This document shows, one piece after another, positions 1-7,087 of a stretch of DNA of 64,000 nt. Position numbers and translations under genes: made by a program. Each line of letters begins with the position of its first letter. Position 1 is the first letter of the stretch. The DNA is from Nitrospira sp. GTDB lineage: Bacteria > Nitrospirota > Nitrospiria > Nitrospirales > Nitrospiraceae. The stretch spans positions 818,577 through 882,576 of the forward strand of contig SWDI01000002.1 of the NCBI GenBank assembly GCA_005116955.1. Direction: 5' to 3'. The notes beneath the pieces are model-generated. The model was not told where the DNA came from. It worked only from the letters and a program-made list of their open reading frames with translations, and did no database searches.

Positions 1-41
1 TGCCGTTGCAGTTCCATGCGTTCGCGGTTAGTCAGTTTCAT
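1..41 (-). CDS. Partial CDS at left edge, N-terminus only
   Basis: Reading the minus strand from 41, an ATG opens a frame beginning MKLTNRERMELQR that runs off the window. A GGAGG-like ribosome binding site lies about 5 bases upstream, which favours this ATG over the in-frame one at 53. Thirteen residues are too few to assign a family. It diverges from the pterin dehydratase gene that starts at 136. Confidence 0.45.
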   Translation of the reverse strand, partial: MKLTNRERMELQR

Positions 42-135
42 CGCGCCCTCCATAGGCGCAATTATACTAACTATTTAAGTGTTACAGTCCACTAGGGAAC
101 ACTTGCGAAATCGATGCGAGGCCGAACGTATAAAA

Positions 136-474
136 ATGACAAACAAGAACAGTACTGATTGCGTGGGAGATTCTCCGCTGAAAGCTCTCCCCGTAAGGGA
201 ATTATTGAAGAAACTCCGTCAGGGCCGCTCACTCAACGCGCGAGGACATTTGGAGCGGCGCTACAGCTTCAAGAGTTTCGCGCAGGCTCTGGCGTTTGCC
301 AACAAGGTTGGCGCTGACGCGGAGGCGGAGGGTCATCATCCCGATCTCTACCTGACCCATGGAAAGTGTGAGATCGAAATCTGGTCGCACAAAATGAAGG
401 GTCTGACTGAGCGAGACTTTATGGTGGCGGCCAAAGCCAACCAAGAATTTATACCGTTTCGCGCGCCGGTATAG
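136..474 (+). CDS. phhB: Pterin-4a-carbinolamine dehydratase
   Basis: A 112-residue protein of usual size for this family, which dehydrates 4a-hydroxytetrahydropterin during pterin recycling and in some bacteria also acts in pterin-cofactor metabolism. The family signature is visible in the middle of the protein: E-x-x-H-H-P-D-x-Y (EGHHPDLYL), then IEIWSH and the downstream TERDF acid. The ATG at 136 is preferred over an upstream in-frame TTG at 79 because homologues begin close to this point. No aromatic amino-acid hydroxylase gene is seen nearby, so the substrate context is open; a role in molybdopterin or general pterin metabolism is possible but is inference. The neighbouring genes are unrelated and face the other way. 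Confidence 0.85.
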   Translation: MTNKNSTDCVGDSPLKALPVRELLKKLRQGRSLNARGHLERRYSFKSFAQALAFANKVGADAEAEGHHPDLYLTHGKCEIEIWSHKMKGLTERDFMVAAKANQEFIPFRAPV

Positions 475-565
475 CCGCCTATAGTTCTGGCCCGTGGGTG
501 AAGAAGATTTGGCCCTTGGAGGTCCTCCGGCTCTGTGGATTCCCAGAGACCCGGCCGAGAGTCCG

Positions 566-859
566 CTACTTCAACGAGGCGTTGCTCGGTGAAGATCCGC
601 TCCACTCGGCTTCCATGCCGACCAATTCTCCCCGCACTAGTCCCAGATTGGTCCTCTCCCGCCGCAGCACCTCAATCTCCGCCTGAACCTCAGCCAGCAC
701 ACGATCGATCTTCTCCACTGTGATCGTCAGACCAGCCGGCCTGCGGCGAACAGACTGCCGTCTCTCCTCACCGTTCATGACGCTCGCCGAAGTCTGGGAT
801 GAACCTCGCGCGTTGTGCTTCTCGAGTGTTATCTTTGCCTCCTCCTGACTGCGCAACAT
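566..859 (-). CDS. Hypothetical protein, charged helical
   Basis: A 97-residue protein of unknown function. The N-terminal half is rich in Lys, Glu and Arg, and residues ~45-75 (VEKIDRVLAEVQAEIEVLRR) have the heptad spacing of a coiled coil. The start at 859 is chosen for the strong GGAAGGAG site about 9 bases upstream; a longer frame to 913 would overlap the previous gene. It sits 4 bases downstream of the zinc-ribbon gene 864-1109 on the same strand, so the two are probably co-transcribed. The coiled coil suggests oligomerisation or partner binding, nothing more specific. Confidence 0.55.
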   Translation of the reverse strand: MLRSQEEAKITLEKHNARGSSQTSASVMNGEERRQSVRRRPAGLTITVEKIDRVLAEVQAEIEVLRRERTNLGLVRGELVGMEAEWSGSSPSNASLK

Positions 860-863
860 AGTT

Positions 864-1109
864 TCAGCTCCTTCCAGATGCATACGCTTCCGAGGGAATC
901 GTGATACGTTCAACGTCGCTCGTCCTGCCTCTCCTGCGCGGGCTCACCCGCATGTTCTCCGAACGGCGGAAACGATTTGCACGAACAATGGCATCCTCGA
1001 TACACCCACAATTGATACAGCGTGTGGCATTGTTGAGAGAGTCTGTTCCCCTACTCAGGTCATCGAAGGTATCGCATACCAGCAGCCCCCGACAGCGTTG
1101 GCAAACCAT
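864..1109 (-). CDS. Short zinc-ribbon protein, paralogue 1
   Basis: An 81-residue protein opening MVCQRCRGLLVCDTF and carrying a second pair, RCINCGCIED: two CxxC knuckles about 36 residues apart, the pattern of a structural zinc ribbon. The C-terminal third is basic (SPRRRGR) and probably disordered. The start at 1109 has a GGAGGA ribosome binding site 5 bases upstream; longer frames are unlikely. A related protein with the same 'CxRCRGLL ... CxxCG-I-D' layout is encoded at 5485-5694. A role in nucleic-acid or protein binding is plausible from the fold and basic tail, but I recognise no characterised homologue. Confidence 0.7.
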   Translation of the reverse strand: MVCQRCRGLLVCDTFDDLSRGTDSLNNATRCINCGCIEDAIVRANRFRRSENMRVSPRRRGRTSDVERITIPSEAYASGRS

Positions 1110-1185
1110 AGGTCCTCCTTCTCCACCCAATGGCGCACACATGGCACAGCAGATACGGACGTCACGTGCCCTCTCCCTCTGACGC

Positions 1186-1689
1186 TCAGCCTCTTAAGAG
1201 ACCGGCCAGGTTCTCCGCATGCGCTTCTTCTTGCGCCAGAATCCGTTCCACGATCTGGCGGGTCGTCGGATCATCGTCACCGATGGAGGCGATCATGGCG
1301 CGGTAGCTGTCGATGGAAATCCGTTCGGCGACCAGATCTGCCGTGATCATCTCCACCAACGACTCCCCTTCGACATATTCTGCATCGCTCCGGTTCAGCA
1401 GCTGTTCGAGCGACAAATCCGGCTTGCCCCCAAGCTGGGTAATGCGCTCAGCCAATTGATCGGCATGCGCTTGCTCCTCAGCCACATACTGGAGAAACTT
1501 CACCTTCACATGGCGAGCACTGCCCCCGGCGGTCATGAAGTAATGGCGCTTGTAGCGGACGATGCAGATCACTTCCGCGACCAGCGCTTCCTTCAGTAAT
1601 CTGACCACTGTCTCTGCGTTGGCCGTACACCCCGCGGTCATGACCCCACCTTCAGCCCCTTTGCATTTGGCAACAGACACCGACTGCAT
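1186..1689 (-). CDS. Ferritin-like (bacterioferritin/Dps-type) protein
   Basis: A four-helix ferritin-like protein of ~167 residues. Metal-ligand positions of the di-iron superfamily are all visible in order: an E in helix 1 (AEVICIVRYKRHYF), E-x-x-H in helix 2 (EEQAHADQ), an E in helix 3 (DLVAERISIDSY) and a second E-x-x-H in helix 4 (AQEEAHAE). Proteins of this type store iron or protect DNA from peroxide. The N-terminus resembles Nitrospira ferritin-like proteins that have a short leader before the first helix, so the ATG at 1689 is used; a GTG at 1698 or the ATG at 1641 are alternatives, and no start has a convincing ribosome binding site. It stands alone with ~240 bases of upstream DNA. 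Confidence 0.8.
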   Translation of the reverse strand: MQSVSVAKCKGAEGGVMTAGCTANAETVVRLLKEALVAEVICIVRYKRHYFMTAGGSARHVKVKFLQYVAEEQAHADQLAERITQLGGKPDLSLEQLLNRSDAEYVEGESLVEMITADLVAERISIDSYRAMIASIGDDDPTTRQIVERILAQEEAHAENLAGLLRG

Positions 1690-1940
1690 TGTGTTCACCC
1701 ATGGCAGAATATATTGTTGTGTGTAGGCGCACTCGGCCTATTTCCATCGAATCGGAGCCGGACCTCAGTGTGTGTCAGAATCATCCGTGGCCTCATCTAT
1801 TTAGAGATGAGGATACCGAATCACTCGACTAGAGTCTGTTCACAATTGCTCAGTAGGGAATGATTGCACAATGGAGGCGAGGCCGAACATAGCCAAGCGT
1901 AGCGTGACTGAATTAAAGCAACAGAATCAGAGGGAAGACC

Positions 1941-2042
1941 CTAGTCGTGAAGCACGACATTGAGGAGAGAACTATGCACGTGCAATCCGCCATTCAGGCG
2001 CGACCCGCCTTTGTAATCAATGAACCCGAGCTTGCGGAACTA
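1941..2042 (-). pseudogene. Detached C-terminal tail of the Crp/Fnr regulator
   Basis: Downstream of the TAG at 2042-2040 the same frame stays open for 32 further codons, starting FRKLGFIDYKGG and ending NVVLHD before a TAG at 1943-1941. That is the normal end of Crp/Fnr proteins of this subtype. The sequence therefore preserves the intact reading frame around a single premature stop codon (AAG-type codon expected, TAG present). Confidence 0.6.
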
Positions 2043-2615
2043 ATTCATAAAGAAACTGACGCGCGAGCGGGTGGCACCGACCATTTCGGCCAAGGTTTCC
2101 TGACTGATCTTCGCAATGACCGTCTCCGGCTTGCCTTCCTTCCCAAAGTGGGCCAATAACAGCAGCGCCCGCGCCAGCCGCTTCTCACTGGAATTAAACA
2201 GTTGATCCACTAAATCCTCTTGGACACGGATTGAGTGCTTCAGTAAATAGGACATGAACGCCGAGGCGAACTCGGGCTGCTCTTGAAGCAGGCGAAGCAT
2301 AGCGGCTTTCTCGATACGAAGAATGCGGGTGTCTTCCAGGGTGGATGCGGTCGCCGTACGAATGAGTTGACCCACGAGGCAGGATTCTCCTAAAAACGCA
2401 CCTCGCTCAAGAATGGCCACGACGGCTTCCTTACCATGCTCTGAGAGCACGGTCACTTTCACCTTGCCCTCCTGGATGTAGAACACCGCATCAGTCGTAT
2501 CCCCCTGTGAAAAGAGAATCTGTTTCTTGGGGGAAAAGAGGCTCGTAATGCGCTTATCGGACTTATTTGAGAGGAAGGTGTCCAGATTGAACGGCGTTCG
2601 TATGCGTACCATCAC
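2040..2615 (-). CDS. Crp/Fnr-family regulator, truncated by in-frame amber codon
   Basis: A cyclic-nucleotide-binding-type regulator: residues ~15-125 form the cNMP-binding beta-barrel (for example ILFSQGDTTDAVFYIQEG and GAFLGESCLVG) and residues ~145-191 an Hth_Crp helix-turn-helix (ISQETLAEMVGATRSRVSFF). No Fnr-type N-terminal Cys cluster is seen, so it is not an iron-sulphur oxygen sensor of the classical kind. The frame stops at TAG (2042-2040) just after the recognition helix, before the wing that normally completes the domain; the missing tail is still encoded down to 1941. A GAGGAAGG site lies upstream of adjacent GTG/ATG starts (2615/2612). Either a real nonsense mutation, stop-codon read-through, or a sequencing error. 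Confidence 0.8.
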   Translation of the reverse strand: MMVRIRTPFNLDTFLSNKSDKRITSLFSPKKQILFSQGDTTDAVFYIQEGKVKVTVLSEHGKEAVVAILERGAFLGESCLVGQLIRTATASTLEDTRILRIEKAAMLRLLQEQPEFASAFMSYLLKHSIRVQEDLVDQLFNSSEKRLARALLLLAHFGKEGKPETVIAKISQETLAEMVGATRSRVSFFMN

Positions 2616-2626
2616 TCACCTTCCTC

Positions 2627-2839
2627 TCAGCGGCCGCGGTTCAGGGAGTAGGATCCGCCCGACGACGAGACGGGGGCCTGCCGGCTATCCACATTCTGTT
2701 GCATTTCTCTCAATGCCTGGCCGATCTGTTTGACCGAACAATGGCGCAGAGCATGGATGCTCTGCCCCCGCCACAGTCGAAGACCATTTTTCGACGATGA
2801 ATCGAGTGTCAACACATAGGTCTGCTGTGTGTTCTTCAT
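2627..2839 (-). CDS. Hypothetical small protein
   Basis: A 70-residue protein with no recognised domain. It begins MKNTQQTYVLTLDSSSKNG, contains one Cys-adjacent pair (HCSV), and ends in a Ser/Gly/Arg-rich tail. The start is set by a clear GGAGG site 6 bases upstream of the ATG at 2839. The gene ends only ~12 bases before the Crp/Fnr start and follows other small minus-strand genes, so it may share their transcript. No function can be suggested. Confidence 0.5.
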   Translation of the reverse strand: MKNTQQTYVLTLDSSSKNGLRLWRGQSIHALRHCSVKQIGQALREMQQNVDSRQAPVSSSGGSYSLNRGR

Positions 2840-2918
2840 GATATCCTCCGTTGCAATGACTACCAATGACTTCAGCATCACGCCGAAGCATCCCACAGCG
2901 AATGGACCCTCTCCTCTG

Positions 2919-3287
2919 TCATGCGGCCCGAAACACCGCGAGCAAATCGCTCAATGCCATGGTCTTGTGTTTCAACACGACCCGCTCCGCCTTCAGCGCA
3001 TCCAACGCGAACGCCTTTTCGACACCGTCCTCAAGGGAGGTCATGATAAGCGAATGCACACGATCACATTCCTGTTGGACCTTTGCCTGGACCACCTGGT
3101 TGACAGCCAGCATGTCCAAGACAGTTGCCTTGGTCGAGGCGAGATGCGACTCTACGTCTGCCTCTAAATAGTTGATGCGAGCAACCTCGCTCACACAACG
3201 ATCCATGCTTTGCGCCAAGAAGATGTACAATCGAGCCAGCGCATCCGTGATGTCGATGTGACTATGAACGGCAGATTGAACGGTCAT
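2919..3287 (-). CDS. Hypothetical all-helical protein
   Basis: A 122-residue, Ala/Val/Leu-rich protein with no signal peptide and no obvious motif. Its composition and spacing predict a bundle of long helices (residues ~10-120), with a single Cys near residue 32 and another near 74. A GGAAGGAG site precedes the ATG at 3287 by about 9 bases, good evidence that it is translated. It lies in a run of four short minus-strand genes (2627-3752). Function unknown. Confidence 0.6.
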   Translation of the reverse strand: MTVQSAVHSHIDITDALARLYIFLAQSMDRCVSEVARINYLEADVESHLASTKATVLDMLAVNQVVQAKVQQECDRVHSLIMTSLEDGVEKAFALDALKAERVVLKHKTMALSDLLAVFRAA

Positions 3288-3324
3288 GCTTCATACTCCT
3301 TCCAGTGACAGACACACGTACGCC

Positions 3325-3540
3325 TCAATGGCGACTTACCCCCCCCTGAGGTGACGGGGTGGCTGCCCCCGGCATGGGTTTCATAGAAAGACTAGGCTCC
3401 ACCGTCCCCTGCATCGATGCCTTCAGCTCCTGGATGGCTCGTTCGACATCTTGCTCCGTCGATCCAAACCGGTCTCCCATCACCTTGATAGCCTGCGTAA
3501 TCGCTTTCTTCATCTTCGAGATCTGTTCTTCTGTTGTCAT
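3325..3540 (-). CDS. Hypothetical small protein
   Basis: A 71-residue protein. The first ~45 residues are charged and helical (MTTEEQISKMKKAITQ and DVERAIQELKASM), followed by a Pro/Gly/Ser-rich tail. GAGAGGGG sits just upstream of the ATG at 3540. It is separated by ~37 bases from the helical protein downstream and by ~44 bases from the small membrane protein upstream, suggesting one transcription unit. No family recognised. Confidence 0.55.
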   Translation of the reverse strand: MTTEEQISKMKKAITQAIKVMGDRFGSTEQDVERAIQELKASMQGTVEPSLSMKPMPGAATPSPQGGVSRH

Positions 3541-3584
3541 AACCCCTCTCTCAGTTTGTGCATCTCCGCGGTGGATCTAATCGA

Positions 3585-3752
3585 TTAGGACACCCGGCCG
3601 ATGCGTCCCGCCACCAGGTGGATCGTCAGCAATACCATCCCACCCGCAAACAAAGTCCAGGAACTCTGGGTCACAACCGTGGCTATTCCAGCCCACTGCA
3701 ACCCTCCGGCAATCAATCCACAGAATAAGAACATCGCTGCGTAGTCCACCAT
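3585..3752 (-). CDS. Small membrane protein, DUF1328-like
   Basis: A 55-residue protein with two hydrophobic segments, residues ~5-20 (AAMFLFCGLIAGGLQW) and ~30-48 (TLFAGGMVLLTIHLVAG), ending in a basic tail. The ATG at 3752 has a perfect AAGGAG site 7 bases upstream, stronger than anything in the competing frame of the same strand. The 'F-x-LIAG-x(5)-GIA ... LF ... LVAGR' pattern resembles the DUF1328/YtjA family of small membrane proteins often linked to stress responses; this resemblance is by eye only. It is the first gene of the small-gene run that continues to 2627. Confidence 0.6.
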   Translation of the reverse strand: MVDYAAMFLFCGLIAGGLQWAGIATVVTQSSWTLFAGGMVLLTIHLVAGRIGRVS

Positions 3753-4140
3753 CTTGGACTCCTTTCAAGAGTTCCGGCGCTTTGGGGAACCTTCTCTGCA
3801 CGGCGTCTGTCCTCACCTTAGCTCACTACATGCCGTTCCCCTGGAGGGCCAGCCAAGACTCTCGAATCGTGAGGACCGATCGTAGCCTGAAGGCACGCTC
3901 TGACGTCGAGCCAACGGAGCCGGCTGAATCGGTTGCGCAGAACAAAAGTAGAGAGCGAAAGAGACGAACCAGCCAGTCTCACTCAAACGTCAGAGAGGAA
4001 CAACCTTGCCTATGATCCCTCTCTCCCATGTGAGAGCTTAGGCGTATTAATAACTTATTGTCAAGTTTCATCTTGCCAGTCACTCCTTGATCTTATAACA
4101 TTAACCACTTTTTGTTAATCCACGCGCAAGGAGATTGCTC
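3753..4140. other. Intergenic region between divergent units
   Basis: About 390 bases separate the small minus-strand gene run from the plus-strand XRE regulator. I see no convincing coding frame here. The right end is AT-rich (TTATTGTCAAG, TTATAACATTAACC) and probably holds the promoter of the XRE gene, including the inverted repeat at 4100-4119. Confidence 0.4.
4100..4119 (+). promoter_or_regulatory. Inverted repeat before the XRE regulator gene
   Basis: ATTAAC and GTTAAT form a perfect 6-base inverted repeat separated by 8 bases, ending 21 bases before the ATG at 4141 and overlapping an AT-rich, promoter-like stretch. XRE regulators often bind such sites in their own promoters. The position fits autoregulation; the assignment is inference. 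Confidence 0.35.
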
Positions 4141-5016
4141 ATGCCCATTGCCCTGCTCATCCGGACTCGCTTGAAAGAATTAAAACTAGGGCAGCGAGAT
4201 CTCGCCCGTGCGGCCCACGTGACTGAATCGTATATTTCACAGCTGCTGACGCAGAAAAAGCTCCCGCCGGCGCCGAACCGGACCGACATGTACAAGAAGA
4301 TCGAACAAGCATTGAAATTGCCTCAGGGGCAACTGGCCAAACTCGCCGATCAGCAGCGCCTCGAACAACTCAGGAAACGGCTCGGAGACCAGCCAACTCC
4401 TCTCCTGCGCAACGTGCGGGAATTGATCCTCCGCAAGTCTCATCCCAGAAAGACCAGGGAGATCCGCGAGATTTTTGAAAAACAACACTTCGGCGAACTC
4501 GAGCGGTTCGTCACACAGAAGCTGCTGGGTGTCGTCAAAAGTGTCGCTCGGCAGGAACTTGACAATCCGACATGGATGCGCAAGGTGGCTCGGCTGAGCA
4601 AGAAAAGCTACCCACAGATGCGCGTCACCGTGCTGGAGTTCTTAGATACGACGATCTTCGATCTCTCGAACGAGAACTGCATTGCGTTCCTCAACCCCTT
4701 GCTCGAATCCTGGGATATCGACCTTGCCACCTTTTGTATTGAGATTGTTCTGAACCGTCGAGTGGCACCGGGACACCGTAAGACGTTTGAGTTTATGGAA
4801 CGAGGACCGGACAAGACGTCAGGCGAGGAGCCTGGGCTGAAGAACTTTCTCCAAGACTCCTTGCTGAGTGGGGATGTGAGCGAAGAGGAACTCCTGTTTC
4901 TGCGTGCACTAACCTTCAAGAACAAACGACCAACGCCACTCTACTATTACCGCGAGCTTCAGAGCCTCAGAGATCCGCTGCATTTTCAGCCCCTGACCAA
5001 GAAAGCCTCCGCATGA
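4141..5016 (+). CDS. XRE-family regulator with unknown C-terminal domain
   Basis: A 291-residue protein. Residues ~5-65 are a Cro/CI helix-turn-helix (IRTRLKELKLGQRDLARAA followed by VTESYISQLLTQKK), giving DNA binding. The remaining ~225 residues, which begin with a basic helix-rich segment (LILRKSHPRKTREIREIFE), match no domain I recognise; they look all-alpha and soluble. AAGGAG lies 8 bases before the ATG at 4141, which decides the start over an in-frame TTG six bases earlier. Most XRE regulators have either no extra domain or a sensor or peptidase domain, so the tail may sense a ligand or partner. It is a single-gene unit. Confidence 0.75.
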   Translation: MPIALLIRTRLKELKLGQRDLARAAHVTESYISQLLTQKKLPPAPNRTDMYKKIEQALKLPQGQLAKLADQQRLEQLRKRLGDQPTPLLRNVRELILRKSHPRKTREIREIFEKQHFGELERFVTQKLLGVVKSVARQELDNPTWMRKVARLSKKSYPQMRVTVLEFLDTTIFDLSNENCIAFLNPLLESWDIDLATFCIEIVLNRRVAPGHRKTFEFMERGPDKTSGEEPGLKNFLQDSLLSGDVSEEELLFLRALTFKNKRPTPLYYYRELQSLRDPLHFQPLTKKASA

Positions 5017-5040
5017 TGACACACCGGATTGGCCTGGTGG

Positions 5041-5121
5041 TTATTTTGTCAGCATATGCGTCACCAGCAGAACCCCGCCCCATGCAATCATATACGCAAG
5101 CAAGAACAGTTCGGTTGCCAT
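5041..5121 (-). CDS. Possible 26-residue membrane micropeptide
   Basis: A short frame reading MATELFLLAYMIAWGGVLLV and ending THMLTK: one hydrophobic helix with charged ends. CGGAG lies 5 bases before the ATG. The pattern 'LF-x-AY-x-I-x-W' recalls small single-helix subunits such as CcmD, but no ccm genes are in the window, so this is only a resemblance. Chance open frames this short are common; the ribosome binding site and the amphipathic organisation are the only support. Confidence 0.35.
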   Translation of the reverse strand: MATELFLLAYMIAWGGVLLVTHMLTK

Positions 5122-5484
5122 ATTGCTCCGAAAATCACGCCACCTATTCATGACTGGGCGGTTTCAAGTTCCAAGTGCAACGGGTGAATGATGGCGCAAT
5201 TGCGCATAGACTTCCAGGGGCGTCGCAAAGTCGAGACATTTTCGTGGGCGCGTGCCGTGGGTGAGGCCCAGACTCAACGTCTCACGCTCTTCAGCACTCA
5301 AGTGTGTGTAGCATTGTTTTAGCATGGCAACACCGTAGCCCATTAGGGCCTGCCGTGTTGCACTTGGATTTAGAACTCAAGCTGCCTTTCACGGTACCCA
5401 CACCCAGCAATCAGACAGGCAAGCTCAAATCCCATCTCCATGGACCATCGTTCGAATCACTCAGTCCAACCACAGAGAGGATCA
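5122..5484. other. Intergenic region, nothing clear
   Basis: About 360 bases between the possible micropeptide and the second zinc-ribbon gene. Open frames here are short, lack ribosome binding sites and show no family resemblance. No repeat or RNA structure was recognised. Confidence 0.4.
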
Positions 5485-5694
5485 TCACGCACGGGCTTTC
5501 CTGAACCTGACCGGAGACGACCCTGGAAGGCGGGCACCGTTCTGAGTCGGCAGACTGGGGTTCACCTTGTTGGTCTCAATCCCTGGGTCCGTTATCGCAC
5601 CACAGAGCATGCAGCGCCATCCAGATACCGGAGGCTGCCCCATGTCTCTCATGTGGATAGCGATCAAGAGGCCGCGGCAACGTAGACACTGCAT
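5485..5694 (-). CDS. Short zinc-ribbon protein, paralogue 2
   Basis: A 69-residue protein opening MQCLRCRGLLIAIHMRDMG with a second knuckle CMLCGAITD, then a basic tail. It shares the order CxRCRGLL, CxxCG, I-x-D and an Asn ~7 residues later with the protein at 864-1109, so the two are paralogues of a small zinc-ribbon family. The ATG at 5694 is chosen because GGAGGTG lies directly upstream; an ATG at 5715 would give a longer N-terminus. It appears monocistronic. The function of the family is unknown to me. Confidence 0.65.
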   Translation of the reverse strand: MQCLRCRGLLIAIHMRDMGQPPVSGWRCMLCGAITDPGIETNKVNPSLPTQNGARLPGSSPVRFRKARA

Positions 5695-5852
5695 GCCACC
5701 TCCGTGGGTTGTCATTACAACACCCTTCTCAAGGTCGCATTCCAGATCAGACACGCATACACGGAATCAGCTGTGGTTCGAGGGAGACAATACCACCATA
5801 CCTCCACCATGAAGTCCCACGGCCTGATCATGTCAGGCCTCCTTTCAGGCAA

Positions 5853-6440
5853 CTAGCACGCCTTGGCTGGATGGTTCGATGAGGCGACATTGAAGACCGC
5901 CAGATTCGGATGTTGGAACTCCAGCCGTTTCTCGCGCGTCTGAAACGTGCGATCTCCGATCGCCAATAGTTGCTGCTTATTGAGGAGCAAGTCCCGCTTG
6001 TCGTACACCGCCCACTCGTATTCCTTCGTCATCGCAAGCGCATCGACCGGACAGGCTTGGACGCAGAGCCCACAGAACAAACACCGCGTCATGTCCATTG
6101 AATACTCTCGCGCGTATCGCTTCGTCGGCTCCTCCGGCACTTCGGCACTCACCACGGCAATGACGCGAGAGGGACAGGCGGCTTCGCAGAGATCGCACCC
6201 GACGCACTTCTCGGTTCCATCGTCATACCGCAGCAAGGCCAACATACCGCGATAGTTATCGGGCAACACCCGCTTCTCGTGTGGATACTGCAGCGTGATA
6301 GGCTTGTAGTGAATGAGATGGCTCATCGTCGACTTCATCCCCACAGCCAGCTCATAGAAGGTGATCAGCTTGATCCAAGCCTTGAATCCACGATACGGCC
6401 TTGCCAATCTCTCATTCAGCCTCAGGCGTATTCTTTCCAT
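5853..6440 (-). CDS. nuoI: NuoI-type ferredoxin subunit, stand-alone
   Basis: A 195-residue protein with two [4Fe-4S] motifs, CVGCDLCEAACP (residues ~85-96) and CLFCGLCVQACP (~125-136), in the arrangement of complex I subunit I, which relays electrons between NuoG and NuoB. The N-terminus (LITFYELAVGMKSTMSHLI) also matches NuoI. AAAGGA precedes the ATG at 6440. No other nuo gene is adjacent. In Nitrospira, complex I genes occur in several partial sets, so this may complete a complex encoded elsewhere or serve another ferredoxin-linked enzyme. A 31-residue membrane micropeptide gene lies ~115 bases upstream on the same strand. Confidence 0.88.
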   Translation of the reverse strand: MERIRLRLNERLARPYRGFKAWIKLITFYELAVGMKSTMSHLIHYKPITLQYPHEKRVLPDNYRGMLALLRYDDGTEKCVGCDLCEAACPSRVIAVVSAEVPEEPTKRYAREYSMDMTRCLFCGLCVQACPVDALAMTKEYEWAVYDKRDLLLNKQQLLAIGDRTFQTREKRLEFQHPNLAVFNVASSNHPAKAC

Positions 6441-6555
6441 GACGATCCTTTCCCCCTCTCGTCTCCGTGACCCTACCTCAACTTCTCCAAGGGAGCACGA
6501 CGGATGTCGACACAGTCGTAGGCTATCGACTGAAGGAGCGACCCGTAACAGTTCA

Positions 6556-6651
6556 CTACCACCGATCTTCCTGCTCCTCTGGGATCGAGGCCCAAATCGT
6601 AATCCCCCACAACAGTACGATAATCCCAACTAAGCTATAGATCTGATACAT
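6556..6651 (-). CDS. 31-residue membrane micropeptide
   Basis: Reads MYQIYSLVGIIVLLWGITIW and continues ASIPEEQEDRW: a single transmembrane helix followed by an acidic, polar tail, a typical organisation for small accessory subunits of respiratory complexes. GAGGTGAG lies 8-10 bases before the ATG at 6651. It is upstream of, and co-directional with, the NuoI gene. No characterised relative is recognised; association with an electron-transfer complex is a guess from position and topology. Confidence 0.45.
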   Translation of the reverse strand: MYQIYSLVGIIVLLWGITIWASIPEEQEDRW

Positions 6652-6784
6652 AGTGACTCACCTCGCTTTCAATGACACTTCGAGTTTGCTCGTTCACCTC
6701 TCCTCACGCTTCGCCTCAGTCTCTTCAGCGCAAGCAGGTCCATGAAGCGGCTGTCGGCTATCATGAATCTCCCGCGATCAACAT

Positions 6785-7087
6785 TCAGAATTTCGGTGCC
6801 GATCGCAGCGTTTTCCTCACTTCATCTTCACCTGCACAGCTTTGCTCAGCCAGCATGCGTTGCCCGGCACTGGCGAGCGCGGGAATTCTGGCCATGCAGG
6901 CCTTGAGCGTATCCTCCACAGCACCCGAGGCCATGACGCCACGCTCGGCCAACGGAGCGCCCCCCACAGATCTTTCCACAAGCAGATCTGCCGCTTGAAC
7001 AGGTTGCGTCGACCGTATCGACAATGCGGCAAACAGCACCACGGTTGAGACGACAACTCCAGATTTTATGATCGTTGCAATCCTCAT
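6785..7087 (-). CDS. Small exported protein with Cys pair
   Basis: A 100-residue protein with a Sec signal peptide (hydrophobic residues ~8-25, processing near VQAA). The mature part has the motif LKACMARIPALASAGQRML followed by a second Cys (EQSC), 22 residues apart, which could form a disulphide or bind a cofactor. GGAGG precedes the ATG at 7087 by 9 bases. I recognise the 'VMASG-x-VEDTL-x-AC' pattern as recurrent in Nitrospira exported proteins, from memory, without a known function. It is transcribed alone. Confidence 0.6.
   Translation of the reverse strand: MRIATIIKSGVVVSTVVLFAALSIRSTQPVQAADLLVERSVGGAPLAERGVMASGAVEDTLKACMARIPALASAGQRMLAEQSCAGEDEVRKTLRSAPKF

Noticed and set aside
1947-2159. 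Plus-strand open frame of 70 codons
   Set aside because: It is antisense to the Crp/Fnr gene, has a composition explained by that gene, and no family resemblance.
3577-3816. Minus-strand frame of 79 codons
   Set aside because: The overlapping frame 3585-3752 has a strong ribosome binding site and a clear membrane-protein pattern; this frame has neither.
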